NCBI GenBank assembly: GCA_029532415.1
Contig: JAQOTA010000050.1
Span: 2,666,001-2,730,000 of the forward strand
Reading direction: 5' to 3'
Source of the DNA: Marasmius tenuissimus
Taxonomy: Eukaryota > Basidiomycota > Agaricomycetes > Agaricales > Marasmiaceae
DNA: 64,000 nucleotides
Shown: positions 32,899 to 46,065 of the stretch, in pieces
Position numbering within the stretch: the first letter of the stretch is position 1
Layout: the number at the start of each line of letters is the position of its first letter
Program-made: the position numbers and the translations under genes
Notes under the pieces: model-generated
Seen by the model: the letters and a program-made list of their open reading frames with translations, nothing else
The model's database searches: none
Told to the model about the DNA's origin: nothing

Positions 32899-33431
32899 AT
32901 GTCGTTTGAGAACAAGTACTACAAGCGCACTGCAGCGACAGCAAAGGCATGCTATGTCTGCCACAAACCAACAACGACCGTCCTGGCCACGATAAACACG
33001 ACAGATTTTATCTACGCATGTCCTACCCATCTCAGTGACCCGGGCTTTGCGACGCGTATACAGGACGAAAAGGCCAAGCCAAGCGAGGAGGAGATCCAGC
33101 GTGTGAAGAAGGAATGGGAGGAAAAGCAGAAGAAGAAAAAGGAAGAGAAAAAGGAGGAGAAGACCGATGAGAAGAAGGAGGAGAAGACAGACGAGAAGAA
33201 GGAAGAGAAGCCAGTCTCGCCGCCGCCCGCCCCAACCCCAGTCGTTCACGAGAAATATGCTCTTCACCGGGACATGTTCTCCAGCAAGTTCTCTTTCTCC
33301 CATTATCATTGATCGCAACTGACCCTCATCCAGTGCGTCAATTCGAACACCGCAAAAAACGGCAGACAGCGCAGGCAAAGGAACTCGGTCCACGTTTACC
33401 AGGCGCTCCTACCAGTAATGTAATATCGTAA
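32899..33431 (+). CDS. VFA1: Vps4-associated protein 1 (Vfa1) homologue
   Basis: Two exons (32899-33283, 33334-33431), 160 residues. The N-terminus has the family's paired-cysteine block, A-C-Y-V-C-H-K-P-T ... Y-A-C-P-T-H-L. The middle is a long Lys/Glu coiled stretch (about residues 70-115). The C-terminus reads H-R-D-M-F-S-M-R-Q-F-E-H-R-K-K-R-Q, then P-R-L-P-G-A-P. In yeast Vfa1 binds and stimulates the Vps4 ATPase that disassembles ESCRT-III on endosomes; that role is inferred here from family identity. Only a GC-AG intron (A|GCAAGT ... CATCCAG) keeps the conserved C-terminus in frame; the GT two codons later does not. It ends 112 bp before the SDR on the same strand. Confidence 0.85.
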
Positions 33432-33543
33432 TCTAAAATTACCATCGATTGTTCCGCCCGATAAGCTCTCTTCGCTCCATCGTCCTCATAAGCCAGCCAA
33501 CAGCACCAGATTCGTTATCTCTCTCCCTCTTCCCCGCCCCACA

Positions 33544-34487
33544 ATGCCTGGTCCACGTCTTCCCAACAAATCCTGCATCATCACGGGCGCAGGCAGCGGC
33601 ATCGGCCTCGAATCTTCACTCCTCTTCGCCTCTGAAGGCGCCAATCTCATCCTCGCAGACATAAACCTGCCAGCCGTCGAGAAGACAGCCCAGCTCATCC
33701 ACGAGCGTTTCCCGGAAATCAAAGCCATCCCCGTCAAGTGCGATGTTGGCATCGAAGATCAAGTCAAGGACATCGTTGATAGGGCCGTCAAGGAGTTTGG
33801 TAGGCTGGATGTGATGGTATGTCTTTCTCTTCTTCTCATCACTATCACCGCGTTTATGACTCACACGCTCACTCACGGTAGTTCAACAACGCAGGCATCA
33901 TGCACCCATCCGACGACAACGCCCTCACCACCCCCGAAGACATCTGGGACCTCACCATGCGTATCAACGTCAAAGGCGTCTGGTTCGGCTCCAAGCACGC
34001 CATTGCCGCTATGCGCAACAACCCTGGTGGATCGATCATCAACACTGCATCCTTCGTCGCTCTTCGCGGTGCAGCGACACCCCAGCTCGCATATACAGCT
34101 TCAAAGGGAGCTGTACTCGCGATGACGAGGGAGATGGCGATGGTTCACGCGAGGGAGGGAATTCGCGTCAACGCGTTGTGCCCTGGACCTTTGAAGACGC
34201 CACTTCTGATGGACTTTTTGGATACGGAGGAGAAGCGTCAACGCCGACTTGTACATCTCCCCATGGGGAGGTTTGGCGAGGCGATCGAACAGGCCAGGGC
34301 GGTGTTGTTTTTGGCGAGCGATGAGAGTAGTTATATTACTGTGAGTAACACGTTCTCCTTTTGATAAGCTCGACTGACGATGACGATCATGTAGGGAACC
34401 GATTTCCTCGTCGATGGTGGACTTTCGAATGCATATGTGACTGCGGAGGGAGAACCCGTGCTTCCCCCGCCTGCCAGTCTTGTCTGA
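33544..34487 (+). CDS. short-chain dehydrogenase/reductase, intact
   Basis: Three exons (33544-33816, 33882-34340, 34395-34487), 274 residues, the usual length of classical SDRs. It is a soluble Rossmann enzyme with T-G-A-G-S-G-I-G (residues about 14-21), acidic Asp in L-A-D-I-N-L suggesting NAD rather than NADP, N-N-A-G created across intron 1, S-I-I-N-T-A-S, catalytic Y-T-A-S-K and C-P-G-P after it. It ends G-T-D-F-L-V-D-G-G-L-S-N-A-Y-V. Substrate unknown. The closest look is to oxidoreductases annotated as 3-oxoacyl-ACP reductase-like or cyclic alcohol dehydrogenases. It is the only intact member in the window; five decayed relatives lie at 8.9, 9.7, 20.0, 26.4 and 34.9 kb. Confidence 0.9.
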
Positions 34488-34899
34488 AGCGGATCGAGGA
34501 TTCAAGCAACTGTACAATAGAGCGTAGAGAGAGAGAAATCGTCATTCTGATTCGCTCCATCTGCCTTTGTTCGTTGATTGTTAAATGTTTCTCCCAGTAA
34601 GTTCGATTCATTGTCACGTCTGTCTTATTCCATATCGAGATCCATCTGCGCTTGGCGTTCCCAAAAAGACTCGATACGAGCAACCCTTTGACGCTGATCC
34701 TCAAGCTCCATTCCACGTCGATTCAGCCATTCCCTCTCCCCCCCCTGGTAGGTTCGACACACACTCTCTCTGTATCCTGTCTCCGTCTCAACACGGGGTA
34801 CGTATCGTTAAAACATCCCCAACAAGGCTTGATACGAAAAACTCTCTGGTGCCGACTCTCACGCAATCACGCAAGTACGCTCGCCCGAAGACAAAGCCG

Positions 34900-35640
34900 A
34901 AGTAAGCAATCATCAAATACGAGGACATCTGAGCCACGCCTTCTCGACGAAATTCTGCATAATTATAGGCGCATCAGCCTCCAATCCTCCCTCCCTCCTC
35001 TTCGCCTCTGCAGGCGTCAATGTCACTCAGGCAGACACGAACCTCTCAGCCGTCGAGAAAGCGGCTCAACTCCTCCATGAACGTTTTTCAGATGACAAAC
35101 CTAATCCCGCCAAATGCGGTGTCGGCATCGAAGATCGACTCAAGAATATCGTTGATAGAGCCGTCAAGGATTTTGTTAGAGTGAGCCCCCCCCCTCTTTT
35201 TAGCGCTTTCAGCTCACTCCCCGGTTCCACGATACAGGAACAGTACACCCATCCGACCTTGACCGCCCTTCGTGATGCAGCAACACCCTCAACTCGCATA
35301 TATTGCTTCAAGGTGCTGTCCCGGTGATGACGAGGGAAGGAATACCGGTCGCGCTTTGGTTCTGGTACACTCAAGACCAGCTTTTGATGTAATCTTCGGA
35401 TGCGGAGGAAAGGAGGCAGGGGAGTTTTGTGCATTTCCCGGTGGGCAGGTTTAGGAAGGCGGTTAAACGGGCGAAAGCGGTTTTGTTGTTGGCGAGTGAT
35501 GAGGATCCTCTTATCACGGTGTGCGAACCATTCTTCTCGATAAGCTTGAGTGATTGATTTCATTGGAACTGTAGACTTTCGAATGCTGTGACCGCACCCA
35601 GAGAGCTGGTCCTTCCTCTACTTGCTAGTCTTTTCTGAGA
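34900..35640 (+). pseudogene. SDR relic 5, adjacent tandem duplicate
   Basis: About 400 bp after the intact SDR and on the same strand. The readable blocks are F-C-I-I-I-G-A-S-A-S (cofactor motif ruined), L-L-F-A-S-A-G-V-N-V, A-D-T-N-L-S-A-V-E-K-A-A-Q-L-L-H-E-R-F, V-G-I-E-D-R-L-K-N-I-V-D-R-A-V-K-D-F, then after a stretch with a deletion a remnant of the A-A-T-P-Q-L-A-Y region (near 35277) and an A-V-L-L-L-A-S-D-E remnant (near 35480). Frameshifts and an internal deletion remove the active site. Confidence 0.75.
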
Positions 35641-38400
35641 GAGGGGGGGGGGTTCGATTGACTGTAGATTAGGGAGTTTGCAGGAGTAATCACCATCCAT
35701 TGACAACGTTCGTCCGCTCTATCTATCTTGTCCGTCAGCTGATTCTCCCCAGAGGAGTCTTGAAGCTTGACTCATCGTGAAGTCTGTTCTATTCCATATC
35801 GAGGCATTTACGCTCGCATGAATCTTGCCCCATAAACCTCACGCCACTCATAATGCATGAGCGCTTGAGCCTTCGGATCAGGTACCCACATAAAGGCTCC
35901 GAGCATACATGTGGCAAGTAAAGGAATCTCTTATGTAGCCTACGTTTCCCAGCCTAGTTTCCTCCCAGTACTTAGGTTATTAGCCGTCTCGTGCTAGGTG
36001 TCATGCATATGTATTGTCCTCATGTTCTTCAACAAGCCTTTGCTGTTGGTCCTGGAACGATACACAGTACTAGAACTACCTCTAATCAAAGATTCGGACC
36101 TCGACAAAACCGCGCGCTTGACCTTAACCCTCTATGTTTAGGTTATACGCCTCGACACGGACATATACGAGAAAGTATTTGATGCAGATTCGATCTTATA
36201 GAAAGGGATCAAATCTTGGGAAATACATCCCCTTTGGACACTTTTGGTCCTTTGGACCTCGCAGGATTCAGGGAGCTGTTGCACATAAATACGTATAGCC
36301 CACTCCCGAGTTCTTGGCTGTTCTTGGGAATCGGGATTTGCTGTCCCTGCTTACCGTCCCGCATGTGCGAGAACGGACAGTGCTACATGATCAGCTCGCG
36401 ATCGATAGGGTCATCTAACGCTTGCCCCTACAGAGCCATTGGATGCGACTGGCAATTAGACATGAAAAACATGCCGATGGGCTTTGGTTGAACCTGATAT
36501 CAGCCGTTGGCCAGCTGCCGGCTAAGACCGATATTCCGTGCTGATTTTCACGAGACCGACGTTTTCCTTGGAACGTAAATCATGCGTCGGGAAAGCTGAT
36601 AAGTTCCTCGGTACTGCGAGTACTTCAAGTCCCCCGATGCCGTATGCCAGAAGATGATCGATGAATGCCCTCCAGCCACAGTACAATACATATCTCACTG
36701 CACTATTTACTGCAAGCACCGCGTGAAGTTGACATATAGCAGTTTAACTTTCGATGCGACACCTCTAAAGATACCGAGCGTGGTCAATCATCATGCATTA
36801 TCATTAGTACACGGCCAAAACTGTAACATGTGTCACTAATGTCTTCATTTTATTCCACGTTGTCACAATATGCTCCAGGTATTGCCTAGTCTCCCAAGTC
36901 AGACTCCAGGATTGCTTTTTTGTCGGTATAGAGGGCGCAATCAATCAGTGTTGTATTCTCCATCATTTGACATCAAGAGGAGGGCTGGATTGCGGGTTGG
37001 TGGCGGGCTCGGGGGATTGAGATTTATAAATCTTTAGTACTGCTTTCCATGTGTTCATTAGGACGGTAATCGCACGAATGTTATCTCCTCTCAGAACTAC
37101 ATTCAGACCGTAAATTTAGGGACAGTTACTGGCCAGTGTCGAGGAGTGGCGGTGACGACGAGAACGAGGACGAGGACGAGGACGAGGAGGAGCACAACCT
37201 TTACCGTTCGCCTAAGTATATTTCTTGGGCACCATACTGTACGGGTACTTCTCACATATTGGAACAACATGGGCAACGGGTCGCCCACTGCCTTTCGAGA
37301 TGCACGCTGCCCTCGATGCAGTTTCTTTTCCTGCCAGCCCTCGGCTGACTGTAGCCTATAATAGGCCGGCCATCTTGTCTCCTTCGCATTCCGTAATGTC
37401 GGTCTCGGTGTGCTGGCCCAACCTTTTAGGTCTTTTTGGTTTCCTAGGCGAGATTGTATGCAAACCATCCGAAACGCGCCAGCAGTGCATGTTTAGCTGC
37501 AAATTTGGTCTCAGAGACCGTACTGTAATCTCACTGCATCTTTGAATGCGTGGTTCGTTTGCCTGTGCCAATCGCCCTGGGGGACAATGCGGCTCAAACT
37601 CATCCAAGGACCTGTGGGCCATGTCCAGTTTTGCTTAGTAACCCTCGTAGTAATTCTGGCCTGTTCCGACTGTGCTGACTCTGACCGCCGCGTCCTGCTT
37701 TCCTCACAAGCCGTGTGGATTCTGAGACTGAATTGGCGGCTGACATTTGGGAGTTTCCAAAGCAAGTCTCTAACTACTTCACAACTTGACTCAAATGAAA
37801 GTTTCTATCGTGCGGCTGAACCTGAAAGCTTACAGGCTCTCCAGTGAGTCGCGAGTAATTGCCACTCACAGATCGCTACGAAAATATATGCTTTTCAATG
37901 GGTGTTAATGGATTACCGGCGGCGAACGACCAGGTGACCATTGGGGTTTCCCAAGACGTATACACTAAGCTATCGTCCCGACATATCTCAGTGACATTAG
38001 CCGCTTGGTCCTGGTCTCCACTGTAGTACTGACATGCTTTGTGCAATCTCTTTCTCGGTAAAGTCTGATTTTTGCCCTGCAAACATCAAAGGTGACTTAC
38101 TACTAGTACACAAAAGGATCTGGAACTTACAAGTGTTGCGAAGATTGTCACGGTGCCATTTGAGTGCCAAACCTTTCTTTAGCTTCCGTGGTATTACTAC
38201 TTGTTATGTCCAAACTAAGAATAACCTCACGTAGCTAACCTCCCCCGGTCGAAATTTATAATCCACCGCATCTCGTTTCTTTTCCGATCGAATTCCCATC
38301 CACCGCATCTTGTTGTACCCGCCGAGCTCGGCGTGCGTGGCGGTGCGAGTTGTTACATGTTAATATTTATATTGATCGCCAATCGTTCCTGTGACGAGAG
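35641..38400. other. intergenic, about 2.7 kb, no gene recognised
   Basis: Apart from a hexamer repeat at 37155-37191, I see no domain-bearing frame, inverted repeat or RNA gene. ATCCACCGCATCT occurs twice upstream of ZnF D (near 38262 and 38295) and may belong to its promoter. Confidence 0.4.
37155..37191. repeat. short (ACGAGG)n-type microsatellite
   Basis: About six imperfect copies of a purine-rich hexamer. Confidence 0.7.
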
Positions 38401-38420
38401 ACTTTAGTCTTTAGGGCCTC

Positions 38421-38430
38421 TATAAAAGAT
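38421..38430 (+). promoter_or_regulatory. TATA box of ZnF D
   Basis: CTC-TATAAAAGAT at 48-57 bp before the ATG at 38478. The same sequence and spacing occur in copy B. Confidence 0.7.
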
Positions 38431-38477
38431 GTTGCAACCCCCTCATTGTAAAGCATTACCCACTTCCTCTCTACATC

Positions 38478-39978
38478 ATGAAAGCGACTCTTGAAAACGA
38501 CTGGTGGGTTGCGTTCTTGGGAATGGCAAGATTTTGCTCACGGGGCTTGCATGTAGTACCACTGCCAACCTACCTCAGCAGAAGTACGAGCGACACGGGT
38601 ACCGCGACTTCGATCGACTTCGCGAACAAGTTGCCGACGGTTCTAATTCTGCCTTCGCTGCCCCTTCGGTAACGCTCGAGTATATCGGAGGGGAATGTTC
38701 AAACCCAGCGTGAGTCATGATCCTACCTCCATCTACCGTTGTATCGTATTGAGCTCACTTCTGTATTTGGATACACCCTCACAGAGCCTTGTTCAATACA
38801 CCTGATGCTGCTTGGGACATCTGCACGTCGACTGTTGACGTCGCCGGACTACATCCCTTACCCCAGCCAGTCGTCACTCAGCGACTCGGAGCTCCGCAGG
38901 TTCCGGAGGTTACACTTGATCCCACCTTGGGCGAACCCATTTCCGCCGATGTACCTATGGAACATAGGCATGGACACCGCATCGACATCCTCAATCCACT
39001 CCTGCCCTCCAACCTCACCCCTGTGCCACCAGTGTATACCGGGGACTCTGAAAGCCCAATGTGAATTATTCTGCAAGTATCATCGTAACCACTGTGTCTG
39101 ACCATGCTCTCGCAGTACATTTCTTCGTTCTCAAGAAGATACCCATAGGGCGCTCTGCCTGCCGGCCATGAGGAGCGACAACGCCTCAGCGCCAGCACCC
39201 TTCTACCAGCCTCGAGCTCTGGGCCTTGTCATGGAAAGCCCACAGGTCACGCAGGTTCTAGGAGGTGTGGCCGAGTCCATGTTCAGTCATCCGTCTTTTC
39301 TTCAAGTACCATGGCCGTTCAACCACGTCGCTGCCAACTCCAAGTCAGTCGTTCTAAATGAAGTCGAGGATGTTCAACGACTCACCGCCTCTCTCTCGTA
39401 GTCTCAATATATCTGCAAGATTGATTTATGGCCGTCCAAACAATTACATGCGCTCTTCCCAAAGTCCGTTGCCATACATCCCCGACTTTGACTGTGACGA
39501 CACCCACAAACTCGTGAGTCTATTCTCGAACAACCAAGATGTTGTTGACGATCCACCCAAGACCTCGGCATCTAATGGCTTTCATCGCAACGCCACGAAT
39601 GTCTCCTCTGACAATGCCAGTAGCAGTCGCCGTCTCGTGGGGTCTCCTGCAATAACACGAGCATCGACGGCTCGTCGTCGTAACAGTGCACGCCAGGCCC
39701 GGCTCTATTTCTGCAAGGTTCCGGGGTGTACATCTCAAGGATTTACTGCAAAACATAATTTGCGATGTAAGCCTTTCATACTCTGGATCAAGGTTCCGTT
39801 ACTCACATTGAAGGCTCAACTCCTAGACCATACTCGCTCCCATACGGGGGAGAGATCCTTCGTATGTGATCGTTGTGGAGGCGCCTTCCTTTCGAGCGGG
39901 GACCTCCGGCGACACCAACGCGCAGATCGAAAGCGACCCTGCGACCAAGCGTCTCGGGTCGGGGACTTGGTGATCTGA
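38478..39978 (+). CDS. C2H2/C2HC zinc-finger protein, ZnF family copy D, intact
   Basis: Six exons: 38478-38503, 38557-38709, 38785-39060, 39116-39343, 39402-39766, 39827-39978, giving 399 residues with all phases consistent. The first ~300 residues are low-complexity (Pro, Ser, Thr, Asp) without known domains. Finger one is C-x4-C-x13-H-x3-H (F-C-K-V-P-G-C-T-S-Q-G-F ... Y-H-T-R-S-H), its last ligands supplied after the final intron. A T-G-E-R-S-F linker leads to finger two, C-D-R-C-x12-H-x8-C, in which the usual second His is replaced by a distant Cys. It is probably a nuclear DNA-binding regulator; target unknown. It is the reference for the other six copies. The short first exon (M-K-A-T-L-E-N-D) is also a family trait. 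Confidence 0.82.
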
Positions 39979-41230
39979 ATGAATACATGCACAGGGTCTT
40001 GGGTTGGAGGTGTCGTTATCTGACCGAAGTAGCTTTGGCTGCCAACAGAGCACAACTCACCTCAGTTCCCTCAGTCACTCCCCTTTCGGACTCCCAGCAT
40101 ACCAACATGATAAGGTCGCATTTGTGAATTTCGGAGTTCCTGTTATGTGTATTTATGGCAGGTTCAGTGCCGGCAAATTCCAGTAAAGAAAATTTCACAT
40201 ACATCGTCATGTAGTTTGTACTGCTTCTCCAGGACATTGCGTTCGTCGGGCTGTAGGCAACCTGACAGAGTATGTTAATGTTGTACAAGGCTAAATTGTT
40301 TCGGAACCCAAAGCCAGTTATTTATTGATTATCACCAAATCGTTCGCCTGGTTGTCGACCCAAGTTCAAGTTTGAGAGTCTGAACACATTCCAGTTCATG
40401 AATCATCCTTTCGCAATCTCCAGTAACCCCCCTGCCGGTCGAAATCAGATATCACAATGTACCGTCTAGTTTTTCGATGTTTCCCTCGTTGTTTGTGAGT
40501 AGGCCGTTTTGTACCACGAGAACACCTGTTTGAGGACTCCGAATGTTCGGACGGTCACCGTTCACCGTTCGTCGTGAACGTCAGTAGTGAAAAGAGCCTC
40601 GGTATGAAGTGCAAGATAGTTCCCATAGCGAAAGATTCCCGAGATCAACGTGTGAATTGGAGGAGAGGACGCTTTCAGGTATGTGCCTAGAGAGAACATC
40701 GATGTTGGAGTACAAGAGGTCATAAGCGCCGGAAGTTCGGCGATAAATTCAAGTCCGTTCACGGCCGGATAGGAGTTATGCTCCTCTGATTCAAAGCAAG
40801 GAAATTTCTACTACAGATACGTTTTCCAAAGACAGAAAAGGAAGAGGTTGAACTATGAGTATCAAAAGTCCCTCGTCAAGTTTACTACAATTTATCGAGA
40901 TCACTTTGTACGCGAATGCGCCTGCCTCTGCAAGTCTATGAACAGGCTGAACCGCTCAGTGGTCTTCTGGGCCCTGAGTCCAGTATTGAAGTAGTGTCCG
41001 TCGCGGGAAGTGTGTAATAGTGAGATGATTGATAATAATAGAGAGTATTGGTACATATGGATAGAGTGGATAGTAAGTCGAAAGAGTCCATTGATACGGT
41101 AATACAAACAAATTCAATCCAGTCCCCACTCCGTTACAACCCCGATTCTCTATCCTCCCACGGGACACCATTATCTGTGCAGCATAACGATTTGTAGAGC
41201 AATCAGCCACACGAGAGGATACGGAGGCTT
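39979..41230. other. intergenic with a relic shared with 14.6 kb
   Basis: The minus-strand 67-codon frame at 40562-40762 and its flank (S-G-A-Y-D-L-L-Y-S-N-I-D-V-L near 40720) match the plus strand near 14600. They are remnants of an unidentified gene. Nothing else recognised. Confidence 0.35.
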
Positions 41231-41775
41231 TGTCAAAGGTTTGCCTGAACTAAAGTCCACCACTGCCTGCCCCCTCAGGCGATGGCCACCAACCCTCTTC
41301 CGGGCTCGAAGTAGTATCCGGTGAGGTGCTCGTTCGGAGATTAGGGTAAATCGCGGAGTCTGTACCCGTAAGGTAGACAGCGGCGAATAGGAGGATAATA
41401 AAGGTATCCAAGATACACAAATTTGGAAAGGGTATTTGGGTATCACTCGCGTGGGGTATAGGATGGTATAAATAGATGAAGCGAAGGGTATCGAGCAGCG
41501 CGGGAAAGAAAGATTCACATAGGAAGAGAATAAACAACGATAAAGGGATTTAAGGAGATTGAGGTATCCGAGAGAAAAGGGTATCAAAGGATTATGGTAG
41601 GGTATAGATAATAAGCCAGAAAGCCAGAGACCGGAGAGGAGCACGCAGTAGTCCAAGAGAGCAGAGAGCCAAGATCCAGATAGCACCAGTAGAGTCGCCG
41701 AGAGTCGAGAAGCCAGAGAACCAAGCACCAGTAGATCCAGAGAGCCAGAGAGTGGACAAAAAAGCTAGCCACATT

Positions 41776-42438
41776 TCAGAAACGTCTCCTCAGCACCTTC
41801 TTCTTCAACCCCGATCGAATCCTCCTCCACACCGACTTCCTCTCCTCCACCTCCGTGTACAAAGGCCTATCGAACAACCAACTATCGTCTCCATACTCCG
41901 TCCTCCACGTAAACTCTCTCTCCGATTCGCCCATCGCGTCCCAGTACCCGAGAGACGAGTCCACGCCATCGCCCAGCAGTTCCTCCTCAAACTCGACGCC
42001 CTCGAAGTGACCAACACGAGGAGGCGCAAAGTCGAAGAAGTCGTCGTCCATGTCGTAGACGATAGTGTGAAGGGCGACCATGTCCATCCGTCGAGCGATA
42101 TCCGAGTCTGCGTCCTTGAAGGTCAGTCCAAGACCGGTCTTGCACTCGCCGACGGCGGGCCACAAGCTGTCGTCCTGGTTTGCGGGGAAGGAAACCGTTT
42201 CCTCGAGGACTGGGCTTGAAGGTCGAACATTGTTGGTAGAGTCGGTAGGGGAGGGAAGGGAAGGGGAAGGGATATCGAAAGGGGTATAGGGGGTATAGGG
42301 GCTGCCGACGACGACGAGGCCAGCGACAACGACGGCAGCGAGTGTGATAACCAAGACCAACATGTCTCGGATTGTGACCGACGAGACACAGAAGTCGAGG
42401 TTGAGAGCGGTAAGAGCACAAGTAATGTAGAACATCAT
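41776..42438 (-). CDS. single-pass membrane protein, lineage-specific family, copy 2
   Basis: An intronless 220-residue protein with the same parts as copy 1 (28170): N-terminal hydrophobic helix (about residues 26-46, M-L-V-L-V-I-T-L-A-A-V-V-V-A-G), P-Y-T-P-Y-T-P linker, acidic core, E-F-T-W-R-T-E-Y-G-D-D-S-W and basic tail. Differences from copy 1 are mostly conservative or in the linker, and no stop or frameshift is present. It is transcribed away from the ADH gene across about 1 kb of DNA that is itself conserved in the other units. Two consecutive ATGs stand at the start (42438 and 42435). Confidence 0.75.
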   Translation of the reverse strand: MMFYITCALTALNLDFCVSSVTIRDMLVLVITLAAVVVAGLVVVGSPYTPYTPFDIPSPSLPSPTDSTNNVRPSSPVLEETVSFPANQDDSLWPAVGECKTGLGLTFKDADSDIARRMDMVALHTIVYDMDDDFFDFAPPRVGHFEGVEFEEELLGDGVDSSLGYWDAMGESEREFTWRTEYGDDSWLFDRPLYTEVEERKSVWRRIRSGLKKKVLRRRF

Positions 42439-42776
42439 CTTTGATCGCGAGTGCAGGGTGAGTGCAAAGGCAGAGATGATGGGGGTAGGTGGTTAAGCCT
42501 GGAGAAAGACTGAAATTCTGGGAGGACAGGATTATAAGGGGTCATTATTTGGCTCTGTATCGACTGTGTTTGGTCAAGCGTGACAGTCCGAGCTCGATTA
42601 CTCTTGCAAAAACCTTCTGAGGAGGAAAGCAGAGAAACACGAAGAATCGCATCGAGAATCGAAGGAGGTCGTGGAGGAGGAGGACAAAGCGTAGTGGCGA
42701 CGGAGGCGTTGCTACATCGACGCATCATGATCGCTAGGTAACGTGTAACCCTGATCCGGCTTCCCCATTTGTGGTA

Positions 42777-42791
42777 GTGACCCGCAGTCAC
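42777..42791. promoter_or_regulatory. GTGAC-N5-GTCAC element between membrane protein copy 2 and ADH
   Basis: GTGACCCGCAGTCAC, an inverted pair of pentamers with centres 10 bp apart, 339 bp before the copy 2 ATG; two more GTCAC follow at 42811 and 42817. The same element with the same T-rich left flank (CCATTTGT) is kept upstream of copies 1 and 3 and in unit 3. Confidence 0.55.
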
Positions 42792-43353
42792 TGCTGGAGT
42801 CAGGGCCATTGTCACCGTCACCCCTCAAATTTCCGAACTCCCTCATATTCACCTTTTTGTCTGTACTAAAGCTTCGTTTCTGGTCTCTCTATAGTGTCCG
42901 AAGCGGAGAGCCGCGAGAATACCACGCCAAGTCTGGCTTACCCGCCTCCTTCATCTTCACGCGCCCCGGTGTTGAACTAACCCAATTCTGACTACACAGG
43001 CTTGAATTTCGGAATTTTCCCACCGGCTAACAGCTTGAACGTCATCATCTTCATCTTTGACTCCTTGCTCTTCATCGATGCCAGCTTGACATGGCCTACA
43101 ACTTCAGGCCTCACAGACCGCGACGCGTCTCTGACTCACTCCTTTCTCGTATTTCCAATGGTTTAGAGCCTCCTGGAGACCAGATGATACTAAGTTTCGG
43201 GTGTGCCCACCCCTCAAGACCTCATGACGCGACCCGCAAACCGCGTGAGCGTCGTGTCTTGGGTATGGGAGGAAGGGGCCATCCATGACCCGCGCGTGCT
43301 CTGGATTAGTGAGCTTCTTTGTGATATCATCAGAACTTGTTCTTGACTTTTAA

Positions 43354-45252
<1,899 letters not shown>

Positions 45253-45680
45253 GAATATGGAGGAAGTGACCCGTGTACTTGTATCTTACGGTCGAAGAAT
45301 ACATCAGATTCGATTCTCAATGCGCCAAGTACGAATGCATCGCACACGATGGTCCGGTCATGGGTACTTCAAACTCAAGGGGAAGAGTGGAAACAAATGA
45401 TCGGTCTAATCTTCTAGCCAAAGCGCTAAACTGACGACGTAACCACAGGGTTATTACTCTTGTAGGAGCTTTTAGCAAGCTGTTACGCACTCAGCAACTT
45501 GAGGAAACCCGAACTGGATGTTTCTGACCTCCCGCCAATATTTTTACGAACCGGTACACTTTTTTTTCCGACCAACAATCTATCAGGCAAGTGCGCAAGC
45601 GCCTGTGGAGAGGCCTTCGTGATCACAGTTCATCCTAGAAGGGTTTTCTACGATTTTCCGACCGTAAACACCATTATAAC
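45253..45680. other. intergenic, nothing recognised
   Basis: 3' flank of ADH; short frames only. Confidence 0.4.
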
Positions 45681-45681
45681 A

Positions 45682-46018
45682 GTAACCATCACTCCCACAA
45701 CAGCGCCCATACATCGGATGTACGGGCGTTTCAACTAGTGGCGCCGAATTTCCACAACTTGTCCAAGTTGAGGCCTGACTAATAACTGGTTATGAGGCGA
45801 ATGGCTCTCGATGGCATGGAAAAGGAAGTGGCTTTCGGACGATCAACAAATTGTAACCATCACTCCCACAACAGCGCCCATACATCGGGTGTTCGGGCTT
45901 TCTTCAAGTTATCAGTGGCGCAGAATTTCCTCGACTTGTCCAAGTTGAGACCTGGCCAGTGGCTGGTTATGAAGCGAATAGCTCTCGATGGCATGAAATA
46001 GGAATGGCTTTCGGACGA
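45682..46018 (+). repeat. two-unit tandem duplication in the promoter of ZnF E
   Basis: Units 45682-45843 and 45853-46018 (171-bp period) share GTAACCATCACTCCCACAAC, CAACTTGTCCAAGTTGAG-like and GGCTTTCGGACGAT blocks. The second ends directly at the TATA box, so the duplication copied the core-promoter-proximal sequence. Confidence 0.8.
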
Positions 46019-46027
46019 TATAAAAAC
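46019..46027 (+). promoter_or_regulatory. TATA box of ZnF E
   Basis: TATAAAAAC 47 bp before the ATG at 46066. ZnF G has TATAAAAAAG at the same distance after a similar G-G-A-C-T-T-T-C-G-A-C-G block. Confidence 0.7.
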
Positions 46028-46065
46028 AAGTTGCTGTCTTGTGGAACAAGCCCCTTGACTCAACC

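Noticed and set aside
43091..43288. Small ORF upstream of ADH with a conserved counterpart near 52470
   Set aside because: The shared stretch is 5' non-coding DNA; the frame is not preserved between units.
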